Of a stretch of DNA of 64,000 bases, positions 48,300 to 58,444 are shown piece after piece. Position 1 is the first letter of the stretch. Each line of letters opens with the position of its first letter. This DNA is from Sepioteuthis lessoniana (Eukaryota > Mollusca > Cephalopoda > Myopsida > Loliginidae), in NCBI GenBank assembly GCA_963585895.1, contig OY757904.1, forward strand, positions 66,127,739-66,191,738. Direction: 5' to 3'. The position numbers and the translations under genes are program-made. The notes under the pieces are model-generated. The model made no database searches. It had not been told where the DNA came from and was given only the letters and a program-made list of their open reading frames with translations.

Positions 48300-48949
48300 A
48301 TTAGATGTAACATATTTTTCCATGGCTCTCATTACTAAGTAAAACAAATACATCAAAATGATATCAAAAGATCGCGTAAAATTACTTGCCCTGTGTTATG
48401 TGCAAACTTACTCTCAATATTACTATAGAAATTCACTACTCGTCAATATACAATAATTGCTCAATGGAATATCTTCTCTCCTAAATATTTTTGCTGACAA
48501 CAATTTTCTTCGAAATATACAAATAATCCAACTAGTAATAAACATATAAATTCCGGATAACAAAATCTAAAAATCATCTCACTCAGCAGTTTAATCTTCT
48601 CTTTTCTTTCTTTTTTTAAATATTTTCTTCATTTTTCTTCACTTCAGTTGACAAACATCATTCGTCTGTTTCTTAATGTACTGAATAGGCTGAGATTGCA
48701 CTGTCAGCAATTTGTCTAAAATTTAATATGTCACCGTGTCTAGGCTAGGGTAGCCATTCAAATTCTTGTATTGAACCATTTCGTTCGGGAAACTGCTCCA
48801 ATGATATCTTCATGGGTCAATGATTTTTGTGAATGTCACCTAATGAGAAAAGTATTCGGTTGCACGTGATATCCCAAAGTACAAATTTGCTGATGTGGTA
48901 GTTAGACGGAAAAACGGAGGAATGATGTAAAATTGGAGGGGAAGAGAAA

Positions 48950-48985
<36 letters not shown>

Positions 48986-49890
48986 AGAGAGGGAATGTAG
49001 ATGATACCGTGTTCATTATTGAAGCTGCAAGTCATTGAAGTGTTTAGAAAGATATCTTACTGCCAAGAAGCCCTCCTTTCCTTAATAGGTTTTCTCTTCT
49101 TTCTTTTTTTTTAAAATTCATGCAAGGCTTGCTTTTCCTGATCACTGTGATTGGTATCTTCTTTCGCTGACTCTTTTAAAAACCTTGCTGCAACCAACAG
49201 CTCTTCTAGTGTGTATTATGTTGGTCTGTTTATCTATCGGGAGATTCTGAGTGGTCTAGTGGTTTGTGTGAAATGAATACGAAATTTAATGTCTCAGTAC
49301 AGTTGCGGAATAAACTATAGAAAATGATTTTACCCAAATTCTAAATTAATATGACTGCATAGAACTAAAAATAGTGATATGTATCCAGACTGAATATAAA
49401 TCTGCAGTTAAAGGTGCATACAGATAAAACAAAAAAAAACATTCGAAGTAAAAATGCTTAACTGATTGCAAACTATTGAGGATGACAACTTCTCTATAAA
49501 GTTCATACGTTTTGATTTAGAGCTCCTAAATTAGGAACGTGCAATTACTCCGCGATAGTTGAAGGCTTTGACGTTAGTTAATTTTTGTTCCCAATAGAAT
49601 TGATTGAGTGATTGATTTCTACGGTATTTCAACTGGTATAAATTTAATTTATCCCTGGAGGTTAGGCATTCAATAATAATTAATAATATCAATATGGTGT
49701 ATTCAATACTAGCTAAGAACAATAATTCTATAGTATGGAATTATTGAAGTATTGCGTCTAAAATTTGAGTCATAAAAATGCTTTTATCGATAAATGACCA
49801 ATCTAAATTTAACATATTTCTCTACGAACCTCCTAGAATTGTCTGACTTAAGAATATTAACTTCCTAGAATAATATAAACAACTTTTTAT
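48300..49890. other. No gene seen; one (GA)n tract
   Basis: Mostly unique AT-rich sequence with a (GA)n run at 48953-48982. No credible exon or SINE head noted. Confidence 0.45.
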
Positions 49891-49894
49891 CTCC

Positions 49895-50362
49895 CACAGT
49901 ATATCAACCTTTGTAGACTATCTAATGCCAAATACATATGCAAATAAACAGTTATATTTTAAACGATTCAGTTTAGCATGAGTACACAGTTTGTCAAAAA
50001 CATTTTTATTTAATGCTATTAAGTTTAGTCAAACAGTTCTAAGTCAAGCAATTCATTTTTTATAAGTATACCTTTTTTTTACCCATAGTTAAAAGAAAAA
50101 CAGTTCTATTTCAGATAGTTCAGTTTAGCATAAGTACACAGTTTAGTTCTATTTGACCTATAGATAGGAACCTATCAGGTGCTACCACCACCAGGGAGCA
50201 ATGACAATGAAGGAGTATTACGTATTCCTCAAAGTTCCAGCGTTCTTGGAACCTCACCATCAGATTGTTTACTTTCATATCCAGGACACTCGTTTGGGGG
50301 TCTTACCCTTCGCAGAGAAGCAGTCGGTGTATTCTACCGCTCCAGTTGACTGGGCAATCTCC
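49895..50362 (+). repeat. Composite repeat copy C5
   Basis: Head AGTATATCAACCTTTGTAGA, units with CAGTTTAGCATGAGTACACA and CAGTTCTATTTCAG, then the conserved domain: CAGGTGCTACCACCACCAGG, GAGCAATGACAATGAAGG, CATATCCAGGACACTCG, GCAGTCGGTGTATTCTACCG and GACTGGGCAATC. The open frame 50201-50386 spans the domain but differs from the frames in other copies, so it is incidental. Confidence 0.78.
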
Positions 50363-50934
50363 CACGGCAGAAATTTAGAAAGATAACTACACACGTAAAT
50401 TCCCATTTTGTGAAATGGACGAAAAGATTATTAGCTACGAAGTGTGTGGTGAAAGAGTTTGTTTCATATTAAAAATAGAGTCTCTAATAGTATATATGCC
50501 ACAATTTAGGAAGCGATGAATGATTCTAATTTATAGCTTAACTATAATCTGACATCTTGTCATTTTCTTGGCTGCCGAATTCATAACTAATTGTTTGCCT
50601 CTTCAGTCTTGTTTAGTCTGTTTTTTTCGCAATCACATAGTTGTATATATTTAAAAGGTCTGTCTCCCCTATTGCATAAAGTGATATATTTTTAAAATTT
50701 CTGTTTCCCCAATTGGTCACGTGGTTTAATTGTAATGATCAGTCGCTCTTAATCACAAAAAAAGCCTCATGTATATTTTCTAGTTCGGCAGTATAATCAC
50801 GTTAGTTTTAGTACGACCATAAGTTTCTCTATTCCTATTCGTTCATGACCACTTAGAAACTGACCTTGCGCATGTTTTGTTGATCGGGTTAATGCAGACT
50901 TTATTGTAAGGTAGAATATACTCTTTATACTTTA

Positions 50935-51280
50935 GTTGTCTAAATTTCTGAGATGAAGCTTGTTGATTTTAATCATTAAGGTTTTTCGGACTATTTTCTT
51001 CATCTTTATTGTTATTTCCACAACTTCTTGGTCGATATGACCCCCGGCCTTCTTCAGGTGTTTGTCGAACTCGGGAAGCTTCACGGAACTTCGAACTACG
51101 TCCTTTATTGAAACCACGGGGGTCGCCTGTTCTGATTTCGTTAGTCATAACCAGGTACAAGTGTTAAGCATTCCTGTATTGTTACTCCGCTGTACTGAGG
51201 ATTGAACCTGCAACCTTCAGATGATTGTCTCCTTAGAAGCTCAGAGAACCAACGCCTATAACTGTTACGCCAGGTGTCCT
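50935..51280 (-). repeat. SINE family E, copy 1
   Basis: On the minus strand the head GGACACCTGGCGTAACAG and TAGGCGTTGGTTCTCTGAG is followed by the B box GGTTGCAGGTTCAATCC. A 200-base body then ends in CTCAGAAATTTAGACAAC. The body translation shares NKG, SS and NSPKN patterns with the second copy at 54290-54637; this looks like ancestral sequence similarity rather than coding. Confidence 0.72.
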
Positions 51281-51287
51281 GCTGGAG

Positions 51288-51432
51288 AAGGAGACAATCA
51301 TCAGAAGGTTGCAGGTTCAATCTTTATACTTTGTTCGACAATAAGTTTAGGAGATTGAAAACTCTGAATTCAAACCCAACGTATTCAGTTTAGAAACTGA
51401 ACTTGTGTAGCATTATGTTGGCGGGAGATAAG
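51288..51432 (+). repeat. Chimeric SINE fragment (E head, B 3' end)
   Basis: 51288-51321 is a 34-base reverse complement, with one mismatch, of 51201-51234 in the adjacent SINE E head. It is followed by GTTTAGGAGATTGAAAACTC, GTTTAGAAACTGAACTTGTG and TGGCGGGAGATAAG. That stretch matches the SINE B 3' region and the reverse copy at 52570-52675. Confidence 0.65.
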
Positions 51433-52274
51433 TTGCATGAATATGTAGAATAAATGTTCTAATAAGGCAAACTGGTCGCTTTAATTTTGATGCAAGTATT
51501 AGTCTAAGAAATAGAATACACTATGTTCAAACTCGCTGTTCTCGTAAAATGTTCTTTTGTCGAACCCTATCCCGTAGCAATCTAATCAGGTTAATATATA
51601 CAATATGTTTCTTGTGCTGGAGTATGACACTTTCTTTAATTAAATAGTATTCACCAGGTTAAACACTTACTGATTTTAACACAGTGTCACCAATGTCAAT
51701 TATTACCCTTGCATCATATTATGTGATACATTATCATCGAATTTTTATCATTTATTTACATCAAGTATAGAAATTAAGCTTTCCTGAAGAATTTATTGTA
51801 AATATAATGCTCTGATATATATCCCTTTAACTTGCTGATTTTTGTTAGATTACTTACATACCTATGTATCTAACTAATCCTATGTATTTTATAGAACTCG
51901 ACTAGAAGAGTGTGACACCCAGTGAGATTTATATCCACTAATATTCAGATGATACTACTACACAGAAGAACCTGAAGAAATTTACTTGAAAATGAAGGCT
52001 GTTATTTTATACAGGTGTGTATGTGAGTTTTTTTTTTACATTTTTGTCTTCATCATCAGGAGGGGGATCAGAAGCCTCGCTCTGATGTTCTGCTGAAAGT
52101 CATTGCCTGTAGGTGTGCTGCGGTTTCATGACGATAATATCTTTCATTTCATCAGTTGCCTGCAGCCTATCTTTAAAGCTTTGAGCCTCCCGGTCACACC
52201 AGTGGAACTAATCACAAGGGGACAAATCTGGTTAACGCGTCCGTCATGGGATGTCATTACATGTTATATTATGT

Positions 52275-52567
52275 CATCCTATTTACCCAACCCCTCCGCT
52301 CGGGCGGGATGTGACACAAGGTCAGTTTTTAAGCAGAGTTTAACAGGTTTGAATTACGAGTTTTCCTTCTCCTAGACTAGTTGCCTCACCAAGGCTGAAG
52401 AACCTAGTCTGCCCTACTATTTACCCATAGCTGGAGGGAGAATAATTGGATTCATACCTTTCCCAAGGGTATTAGTGCTATGTGAAATGCAATCAGTCAC
52501 GTCTAGGATTTGAACTCGTGTCGCCGTGTTTATTTCCTACGACGATAACCATTACACCACGAGCACC
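52275..52567 (-). repeat. SINE family B, full-length copy
   Basis: Minus strand: head GGTGCTCGTGGTGTAATGGT and B box CGAGTTCAAATCCTAG; middle TACCCTTGGGAAAGGTATGA and CCAGCTATGGGTAAATAG; 3' region CTAGTCTAGGAGAAGG, AAAAACTGACCTTGTGTCAC and GGAGGGGTTGGGTAAATAG. It is the reference copy for family B here. The head has an A-box-like TGGTGTAATGG and the expected B box, as in pol III transcribed SINEs. Confidence 0.85.
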
Positions 52568-52569
52568 TC

Positions 52570-52675
52570 ATGAAACTTATCTCCCGCCAACATAATACTA
52601 CACAAGTTCAGTTTCTAAACTGAATTCGTCGGGTTTGAATTCAGCGTTTTCAATCTCCTAAACTTATATTATGTC
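52570..52675 (-). repeat. SINE family B, 3' fragment
   Basis: About 100 bases whose reverse complement matches 51330-51432 closely. It forms a 1.2 kb-spaced inverted repeat with that fragment and lies directly against the head of the full SINE B copy. Confidence 0.75.
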
Positions 52676-52679
52676 ATGT

Positions 52680-53250
52680 TGGATGATACTACTTTTAGAT
52701 GTTTTCGATGAAAAATAAATAAAAGGTTAACCCAGTCAAACCGAAAGAATGAATGAGCCGAATAACAAATGAATAAAGAAAGAATGAAGATTACCCGTGA
52801 GACATCACGCATAAAAAATTAATTGACGATAGTCCCTGACAGTCTTGCAGCTTTCCAATAAAGAGAAGGTACGCAGTCGGTCTGATGGAATCAAATTCAA
52901 GGATTTTTAGTGGTAAGAGAACTCCTCGTTGCAAAATTAAAAAAAAATACATTTACGATGTTAAGAAGAAAAATAATGTGTCACATTAGAAATAGGAAGT
53001 AAAAACACGCAACATCAAAGAGATCCAGTGAAATTCATGCATATCTGAACGAGAGAAAAGAATTGGAGATAATTATGATTAAAGAGGTTTCAATTACTTT
53101 TTCTGATTTTATGTATTGCACTAGGTCGAGATATATATATAGATACGCGACCAAAGTTGATTGTAAGAATGATTAGATCTTCTAAATCGAAGAATCGATA
53201 ATATGGTATTATAATTGAACCTAGAGAAATACTTAACTGGAAGCATAGCT
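52680..53250. other. No gene seen
   Basis: AT-rich unique sequence; no splice-bounded open block. Confidence 0.5.
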
Positions 53251-53253
53251 CTC

Positions 53254-53283
53254 TCTCTCTCACTCACTCACTCTCTCCCTCAT

Positions 53284-53326
<43 letters not shown>
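53254..53326. repeat. (CT)n(CA)n microsatellite
   Basis: CT-rich run with CACT breaks, then CA. Confidence 0.95.
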
Positions 53327-53746
53327 TGCACACTTTAAGTCAATCGTATTTGAGTAGCTATCCAAGAAAATAATAACATGTATATAGGTGATATGTTAGC
53401 TTGGTTTTCTTCAGTGGTATATAAACCCTTGAAGGTTATTTAATACTAAATCCTGATGATACACGAATATTTTGTTAGTAACAATTTTTAAACGAGACCA
53501 AGCTCATACGTTTACACACATTTAAATGTTTTTTCAAGCGTTGCCATTCATCCCAAGAACATATTTTATTCCTTCGTAGACAGTCGAAGTATTGTAAAGC
53601 AATACTAATAATTCATTTAACAGTCATTTGTTCGCATAAAGTTAAATTGTTTAATGTATTGAAAATTGTTGAATATTTCTATTCGCTCTTTTTTGGTTTG
53701 GTTTTATGGTATATGAACCATTGTAGATTATTTAATACCAAATCTA

Positions 53747-53814
<68 letters not shown>
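53747..53814. repeat. (TA)n at the SINE C 3' end
   Basis: TA run directly following the 3' end of the minus-strand SINE C. Confidence 0.97.
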
Positions 53815-53817
<3 letters not shown>

Positions 53818-53958
53818 CATGCACAGACAGACTGTTTCGTTCAATCAGAACTCTTCAGTGTGGCTAGACACACAGGACGCTCGAAGCCGGGATTGAAACC
53901 CGTCCAACTTTACGTTAGACTAAGCTGTCGGCCACCAAGCGGACTACGTTGGCTAAGG
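53815..53958 (-). repeat. SINE family C (tRNA-derived)
   Basis: Minus strand: head GTCCGCTTGGTGGCCGACAG, B-box GGTTTCAATCCCGG, then GTGTGTCTAGCCACACTGAA and a 3' end CTGTCTGTGCATGATA leading into (TA)n. Single copy in this window, so boundaries rest on the tRNA-like head and the TA junction. Confidence 0.65.
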
Positions 53959-54289
53959 GAATTTTAAGGTATTTATTTTAGCAACAGCAGCTTTTGTTTA
54001 CATTTTTTATACCTTATCGGCTACCAGAGTGCTCAATTCTTACGAAGAGCTTTGCATTACGCTTGTGAGCATAAGTCAAGAAAGTTAAATAGTACCAAGT
54101 TCACGAACAATGAAAATAAATATCCACTTTTTAAACCAGCAGTTAAATGATAAAAAATTTCTATTTCAAACAATTCAATTTACGCTATTCAAAGTTAAAT
54201 GGTTCAAAATACTGCTATGTATCACTAACAATTGAATTAAACATCACCCTTTTTTTTTAGACATATTTAAATGAACTAATAATGTTTTT

Positions 54290-54637
54290 GAAAAAATTCT
54301 GTCTATATTTCTGAGATGAGGTATTATGTACATTATTTACATTTTTCGGACTATTGTCCTCATGTTTGTCGCCATGTTTATCACAATGTTTCGGGCGTTG
54401 TGCACACTGGCCTTTTCCAGGTGGTTGGAATGTCGAACTTAGCCCTTTATTTCGCTCATCTGGATAAACTGTTCTAGTTCCACGAGCCATGTTTAATGGA
54501 TGTCAGTTATCAGTTATCTCCAGTTAATTTCCCCTTCTGAAAGTTCTCCACTACCTTCACCGGGATTTGAACTCTCGCTATTTTTGGGTACGTGACTGGA
54601 TCTAACCAACGCCCTTATCCCCTGTGACATGTGTCCT
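54290..54637 (-). repeat. SINE family E, copy 2
   Basis: Minus strand: head GGACACATGTCACAGGGG and AAGGGCGTTGGTTAGATCC, B box GAGTTCAAATCCCGG, then a body ending CTCAGAAATATAGACAGA. It parallels 50935-51280 throughout and interrupts composite copy C6. Confidence 0.75.
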
Positions 54638-54644
54638 TGATGAT

Positions 54645-54745
54645 ATCTGTGTATGAATTTCCAGGTATTATAAACCTAATATAAAAAATTCAATGATGAC
54701 AGCAAAATCGCTATTTGAGCACTGGTAGAAATGGTTGCTGAAGAG
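54645..54745. repeat. Dispersed repeat shared with 25755-25860
   Basis: Contains TATTATAAACCTAAT and GATGACAGCAAAATCGCTAT, then GGTTGCTGAAGAG. The latter part is the reverse complement of 25800-25855. Confidence 0.55.
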
Positions 54746-54749
54746 TACC

Positions 54750-54875
54750 AATAAGTAGTTTTTGGAGTAATGGCAATGAAGGGGTACTCTACAATCCTCT
54801 AATTCTCTCGAGGAAGTTTCTTAGCCCTCTGCAGAAATGCAGTCGGTGTATTCTGTAATCTCAGCCGACTGGACC
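54750..54875 (+). repeat. Composite repeat C6, conserved domain
   Basis: GAGTAATGGCAATGAAGGGG, CTCTGCAGAAATGCAGTCGG, GTGTATTCTGTAATCTCAG and CCGACTGG match the 3' domain of the other composite copies. Confidence 0.72.
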
Positions 54876-55373
54876 GAAATAAGAACTGATTGGGTAAAGT
54901 GAAATTCCTTGTGTTCGTGTCATTTAGATTAACATTGGTAACTTGCTTGATTTTCAGGTAAGCAAGGACCGAACGAGAATTCGAAAAATATTTCGTCTCT
55001 TCACCCAAGAAAAAAAAAAGAAAAGTAAAAAAAGGTTCATAAACTAAGTTGTATTTTCTGTGTTTCGCTCTCCACTCTTCGTGTAGCAGTCAGGTGCTGA
55101 TAAAGAAACATACATTCTGCTGGCCACAAAACACACATCCGTTTGTCTACGTAGCTATTCTGGTTTATATATAGTTTTTTACATCGTGCAGTCATCCAAC
55201 ACACGCAATGAGAGGTGTCATCCTGGAATAAATTTACTCATCGCACCCGTCATTATGGCAACAAAATTGGCATGCTGCTACTGCAGTAGCTCAAATGTAT
55301 ACCTCCTACCCTCTCAATGCTATGAGCGCCTGCACGGCGACAATTTTTTATTCGAGAGATCATTCTGCAAAAT

Positions 55374-55451
55374 TCTCTCTCTCTCTCTTTTTGTCTCTGT
55401 CTCTCTGTCTCTCTCTCCTTCCTAATATACATACATACATACATACATAGA
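55374..55451. repeat. (CT)n-rich and (CATA)n tracts
   Basis: CT-rich run with GT breaks followed by a CATA tetranucleotide run. Confidence 0.92.
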
Positions 55452-55484
55452 TACATGCATGCCTATGGGAGTTGTGTAATAGTT

Positions 55485-55740
55485 ACTGTCGAAAGGAATG
55501 GACTTAGTGACCCTAGTTCAAACCATGGACCAGTCTATTTGCACTTCACATTATGCTAATACCCTTAGAAAAGGTTTGAATCCAACAAATCTCTCTCCAA
55601 CTATGGGTAAAATCTAGGTCACACTGTGCTCTTTTTCATGGTCTGAGAGAAGGAAAACTTTTAATTAAAACGCGTAAAATTTCGCATAAAATTTGACCGT
55701 GTGTCCCTTCTTGCTCGAGCAAAGGTGTTGGTAAATATAT
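55485..55740 (+). repeat. SINE family B, plus-strand copy
   Basis: CCCTAGTTCAAACCATGG (eroded B box), TTTGCACTTCACATTATGCT, ATACCCTTAGAAAAGGTTTG, CAACTATGGGTAAAATC, GTCTGAGAGAAGGAAAAC and TTTGACCGTGTGTCCC follow the order of the 52275-52567 copy. The 5' head is degraded. Its end runs into (TA)n at 55752. Confidence 0.75.
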
Positions 55741-55748
55741 ACATTCTT

Positions 55749-55751
<3 letters not shown>

Positions 55752-55783
<32 letters not shown>
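55752..55783. repeat. (TA)n microsatellite
   Basis: TA run shortly after the SINE B copy. Confidence 0.95.
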
Positions 55784-55785
<2 letters not shown>

Positions 55786-56053
55786 CTAATCTAATACCTA
55801 CAAGCATTCACGGTAACAGAAAAGAAAAGAAAAAAAAAACGTCTGGAACAAGAGATAAAAGTATCTCGAATCACCGCCCGGGGGAAAAAGAAAAAATTAT
55901 AGGTAAAAAAGAACGAAAAGGCCAACCTCGTCCGACCCCTTGAAAAAAATCAAGTGATACGCGGTCAGTTGGTCAAAAGAAAACTAAAACCTTCCGCGAA
56001 TCCTGCAATGCTACAATTACATGAGTGCTCATCACAAGTGGAGCCAATTATAA

Positions 56054-56196
56054 GATGAACTTAAATCGCATGTCGGAAATCTTCCACGAAAGTTTCACCT
56101 TATCGGAAGCCTAACCCCGACTTAGGAGTTAGACTTCCTGATGATCCTATAAGGTGAAACTTTAGTAGAACATTTCCGACTCGCGATTTAGGTTAA
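56054..56196. mobile_element. Foldback (palindromic) MITE-like element
   Basis: Arms of about 53 bases (56058-56110 and 56142-56194) are imperfect reverse complements: CTTAAATCGCATGTCGGAAA...GTTTCACCTTAT against ATAAGGTGAAAC...TTTCCGACTCGCGATTTAGG. The centre is about 30 bases. A single arm of the same family is at 12241. A (TA)n array starts immediately after the right arm. No coding capacity. Confidence 0.78.
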
Positions 56197-56199
56197 TTT

Positions 56200-56249
<50 letters not shown>
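56200..56249. repeat. (TA)n(TG)n microsatellite
   Basis: TA then TG run, adjacent to the foldback element. Confidence 0.96.
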
Positions 56250-56252
<3 letters not shown>

Positions 56253-56299
56253 ATTATATTAATCATATTTTACCAAAGTTATGTCTGCATATATGAAGA

Positions 56300-56300
<1 letters not shown>

Positions 56301-56363
<63 letters not shown>
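56301..56363. repeat. (TA)n at left end of hAT-like element
   Basis: Long TA run ending where the CAG terminus of the element begins. Confidence 0.97.
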
Positions 56364-56366
<3 letters not shown>

Positions 56367-57374
56367 GAGCGGAGATGGGACTAGTGCTACTCGTGCTCGG
56401 CACGACCAATAACTCGGCCAATGTTATTCAAAATGGATTTAAAATCATCCATTAATTTCAAGCAAATATACTTAGTCTGATCTCAGTTAAATTACGTATC
56501 TATTCAAGTTTCGATAATTAAGTAGCCAAAAGTTCATAAATATATCTGGGAATAATACAACGATGCTGTTTTGAACGGATGGTCTTTGTCCGGCCACCGT
56601 CAAATCCATTGAACATCCCATAAAATCGGCTATAATGTTGAACACGCGTAATCTGTGCCCAGCACTAGACCCTTATAATAACAGTAATGTTAGCGAAATC
56701 TCGCTTTTGGCTGTAACCAATAGAAATAGCAAGTCAGAATACCGTGCTCAAAAAAAATTAGCACAATGTGACTGCTGACAACTGTCTTGGGAAGAGGGAG
56801 AGGGACCAAGAGAGAGAGAGAGAGAGAGAGAGGTGGGGTGGATAGCAGATTATAGCCGTCGCCGACGTCATCATCATCGCTATGGTAAATGTTGGTTAAA
56901 CAGCATGTTTTAATTCGTTTTTTCACTAACAGATCTCTATTTCTTTAATGAATATTGCATATATTACATTCTGTAACTAAAATTTGTTTATTTGAATACA
57001 TTTTCAACAAATAATCTTTATTTTAAGCGAAATTGAAACTACTAGCTGTATCTGTGTATATTGTCATCAATTTCTTTATTCTAATAAACATATTTTTCTC
57101 GTCATAGTAATGAACATCTTCTCTTTACTTCTATACTTTTGAAAGGAAAAAAGTTATCTTATCTACTGTATTAACAAGACTACAAATTATATAGTATCTT
57201 GATTGTTTTCAAAAAACTACCATGCAAGGTACGTTAGTCAATGTGTGCTATACAATGGAGAATCACGCAATAGCAACTACGATGACTTACTTTGGGTCCA
57301 CGGACCACGGGTTGGGAACTGAAGTTGACAGAGGGCGGTGGGGCACGAGTAGCAAAAATTGGCTACAGTCGCCA

Positions 57375-57377
<3 letters not shown>
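56364..57377. mobile_element. Non-autonomous hAT-like DNA transposon (1.0 kb)
   Basis: Left end CAGGAGCGGAGATGGG and right end (minus strand) CAGTGGCGACTGTAGCC share a CAG..GCG start. Both carry the 11-base GCTACTCGTGC about 22-24 bases in. The CAG.GGCG start, and a GGTCCACGGACCACGGGTTG block at 57295-57314, resemble known hAT ends. It is flanked by (TA)n on both sides, consistent with insertion into a TA array, but that makes an 8-base duplication unprovable. No transposase frame is present. It contains an (AG)n tract near 56811. Confidence 0.6.

Positions 57378-57411
<34 letters not shown>
57378..57411. repeat. (TA)n at right end of hAT-like element
   Basis: TA run starting directly at the CACTG terminus. 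Confidence 0.96.
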
Positions 57412-57415
<4 letters not shown>

Positions 57416-57669
57416 GCAGTTATAATTTTAGTATAATAGAGTTTATGCAATTCTCATGAAACAAAAGAAAGAAAAAAGAAAATCATTGAAACGTTTCTTT
57501 TTTCTTGGTTTCAAACACTGATATTGGTAGTGATATATGCTTTACTGAAAAAAATATATCATTGATATTTCAGGAAAGCATGTTCTGACGAACAGCAGAA
57601 AAATAATTTTCGCGTTTGAAAAATAGAATAAGCTATAGCCACAAAAAAAAGAGAAGTAAAAGATGAGTA

Positions 57670-57672
<3 letters not shown>

Positions 57673-57725
<53 letters not shown>

Positions 57726-57730
57726 GAGAG
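57673..57730. repeat. (GA)n microsatellite
   Basis: GA run with one GATA break. Confidence 0.96.
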
Positions 57731-58019
57731 GGGGGATGAAAATAAAGGCAAAGAACGAAGTTAAGTATGAATAAAAGAAACAAAGATGGCAAGGCATTAA
57801 CGAATGAGTAATATTGACAGGGAGAGAGACTGAAAAGAACAATGAATAATACTCACAAAACGTTTTTTTTATAAATGAAGAAAAGAAAGAGTAAACTGAA
57901 ATTCAAACCATTAAATTTTCGAACTAAAGAAATGTATCCCCAAAACCGTACACAGAAGGAAATCTCGAGTAAATAACATTCCGAGAGCAATATGTATTTA
58001 ACAAAACATCATCTGACGG

Positions 58020-58241
58020 AAGTCTCCGAGGTGCAGTTGTGGAAGTGATGCACTGCATCATCACAGTCGGCGAGTTGCAACTCCAGCCTCGCTATTACGT
58101 TTACTTTCAGACTATAACCTTCGAGAAAGATATCATCGCTACTAGCTATAGGTTAAATAGAAGAACTACTGTTCTTCTACTAAGAAGTCATTAAAACATT
58201 ATAACCCACAAAGGTTGATATGCCGCTGAACAACTGAAACC
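58020..58241 (+). repeat. SINE family B2, plus-strand copy
   Basis: Head CTCCGAGGTGCAGTTGTGGA and GAGTTGCAACTCCAG (eroded B box), then TAGCTATAGGTTAAATAGAA, CTGTTCTTCTAC and the tail CATTATAACCCACAAAGGTT, GATATGCC. It follows the order of the 13315-13541 copy. Confidence 0.72.
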
Positions 58242-58307
58242 GGAAAGATGAGCCGGAGGCCAAAAAGAAAAAAAATAATGCTGCATGTGTGTCCGTCTAA
58301 GGTGACT

Positions 58308-58310
<3 letters not shown>

Positions 58311-58365
<55 letters not shown>

Positions 58366-58442
58366 AGAAGAAGAAGAAGAAGAAGAAGAAGAAGAAGAAG
58401 AAGAAGAAGAAGAAGAAGAAGAAGAAGAAGAAGAAGAAAAAG
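58311..58442. repeat. (GA)n then (GAA)n microsatellite
   Basis: GA dinucleotide run to about 58366, then a 25-fold GAA-type run. Long Leu, Phe or Lys tracts in overlapping frames are artefacts. Confidence 0.97.
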
Positions 58443-58444
58443 AA

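Larger units (their letters stand above)
53398..54245 (+). repeat. Composite repeat copy C6, 5' part (nested)
   Basis: Two heads are present: GAAGGTTATTTAATACTAAA near 53431 and TGGTTTGGTTTTATGGTATA near 53696 with GATTATTTAATACCAAATC. Array units with TTAAATG, GCATAAAGTTAAATTG and TTAAATGGTTCAAAATACTG flank an inserted SINE C and (TA)n. The conserved domain appears later, at 54750-54875, after an inserted SINE E. Confidence 0.65.

Noticed and set aside
48860..48880. GCACGTGATATCCCA as a further LTR-B start
   Set aside because: Only about 14 bases resemble the LTR-B copy 2 start; the following sequence does not align and no matching end or duplication was found.
56138..56175. Hammerhead-like core CTGATGA...GTGAAAC in the foldback element
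   Set aside because: The segment between has a CCT/AGG pair but a T-T closing mismatch next to the core. No plausible stem III and cleavage site follow, and the copy at 12241 does not conserve the stem.
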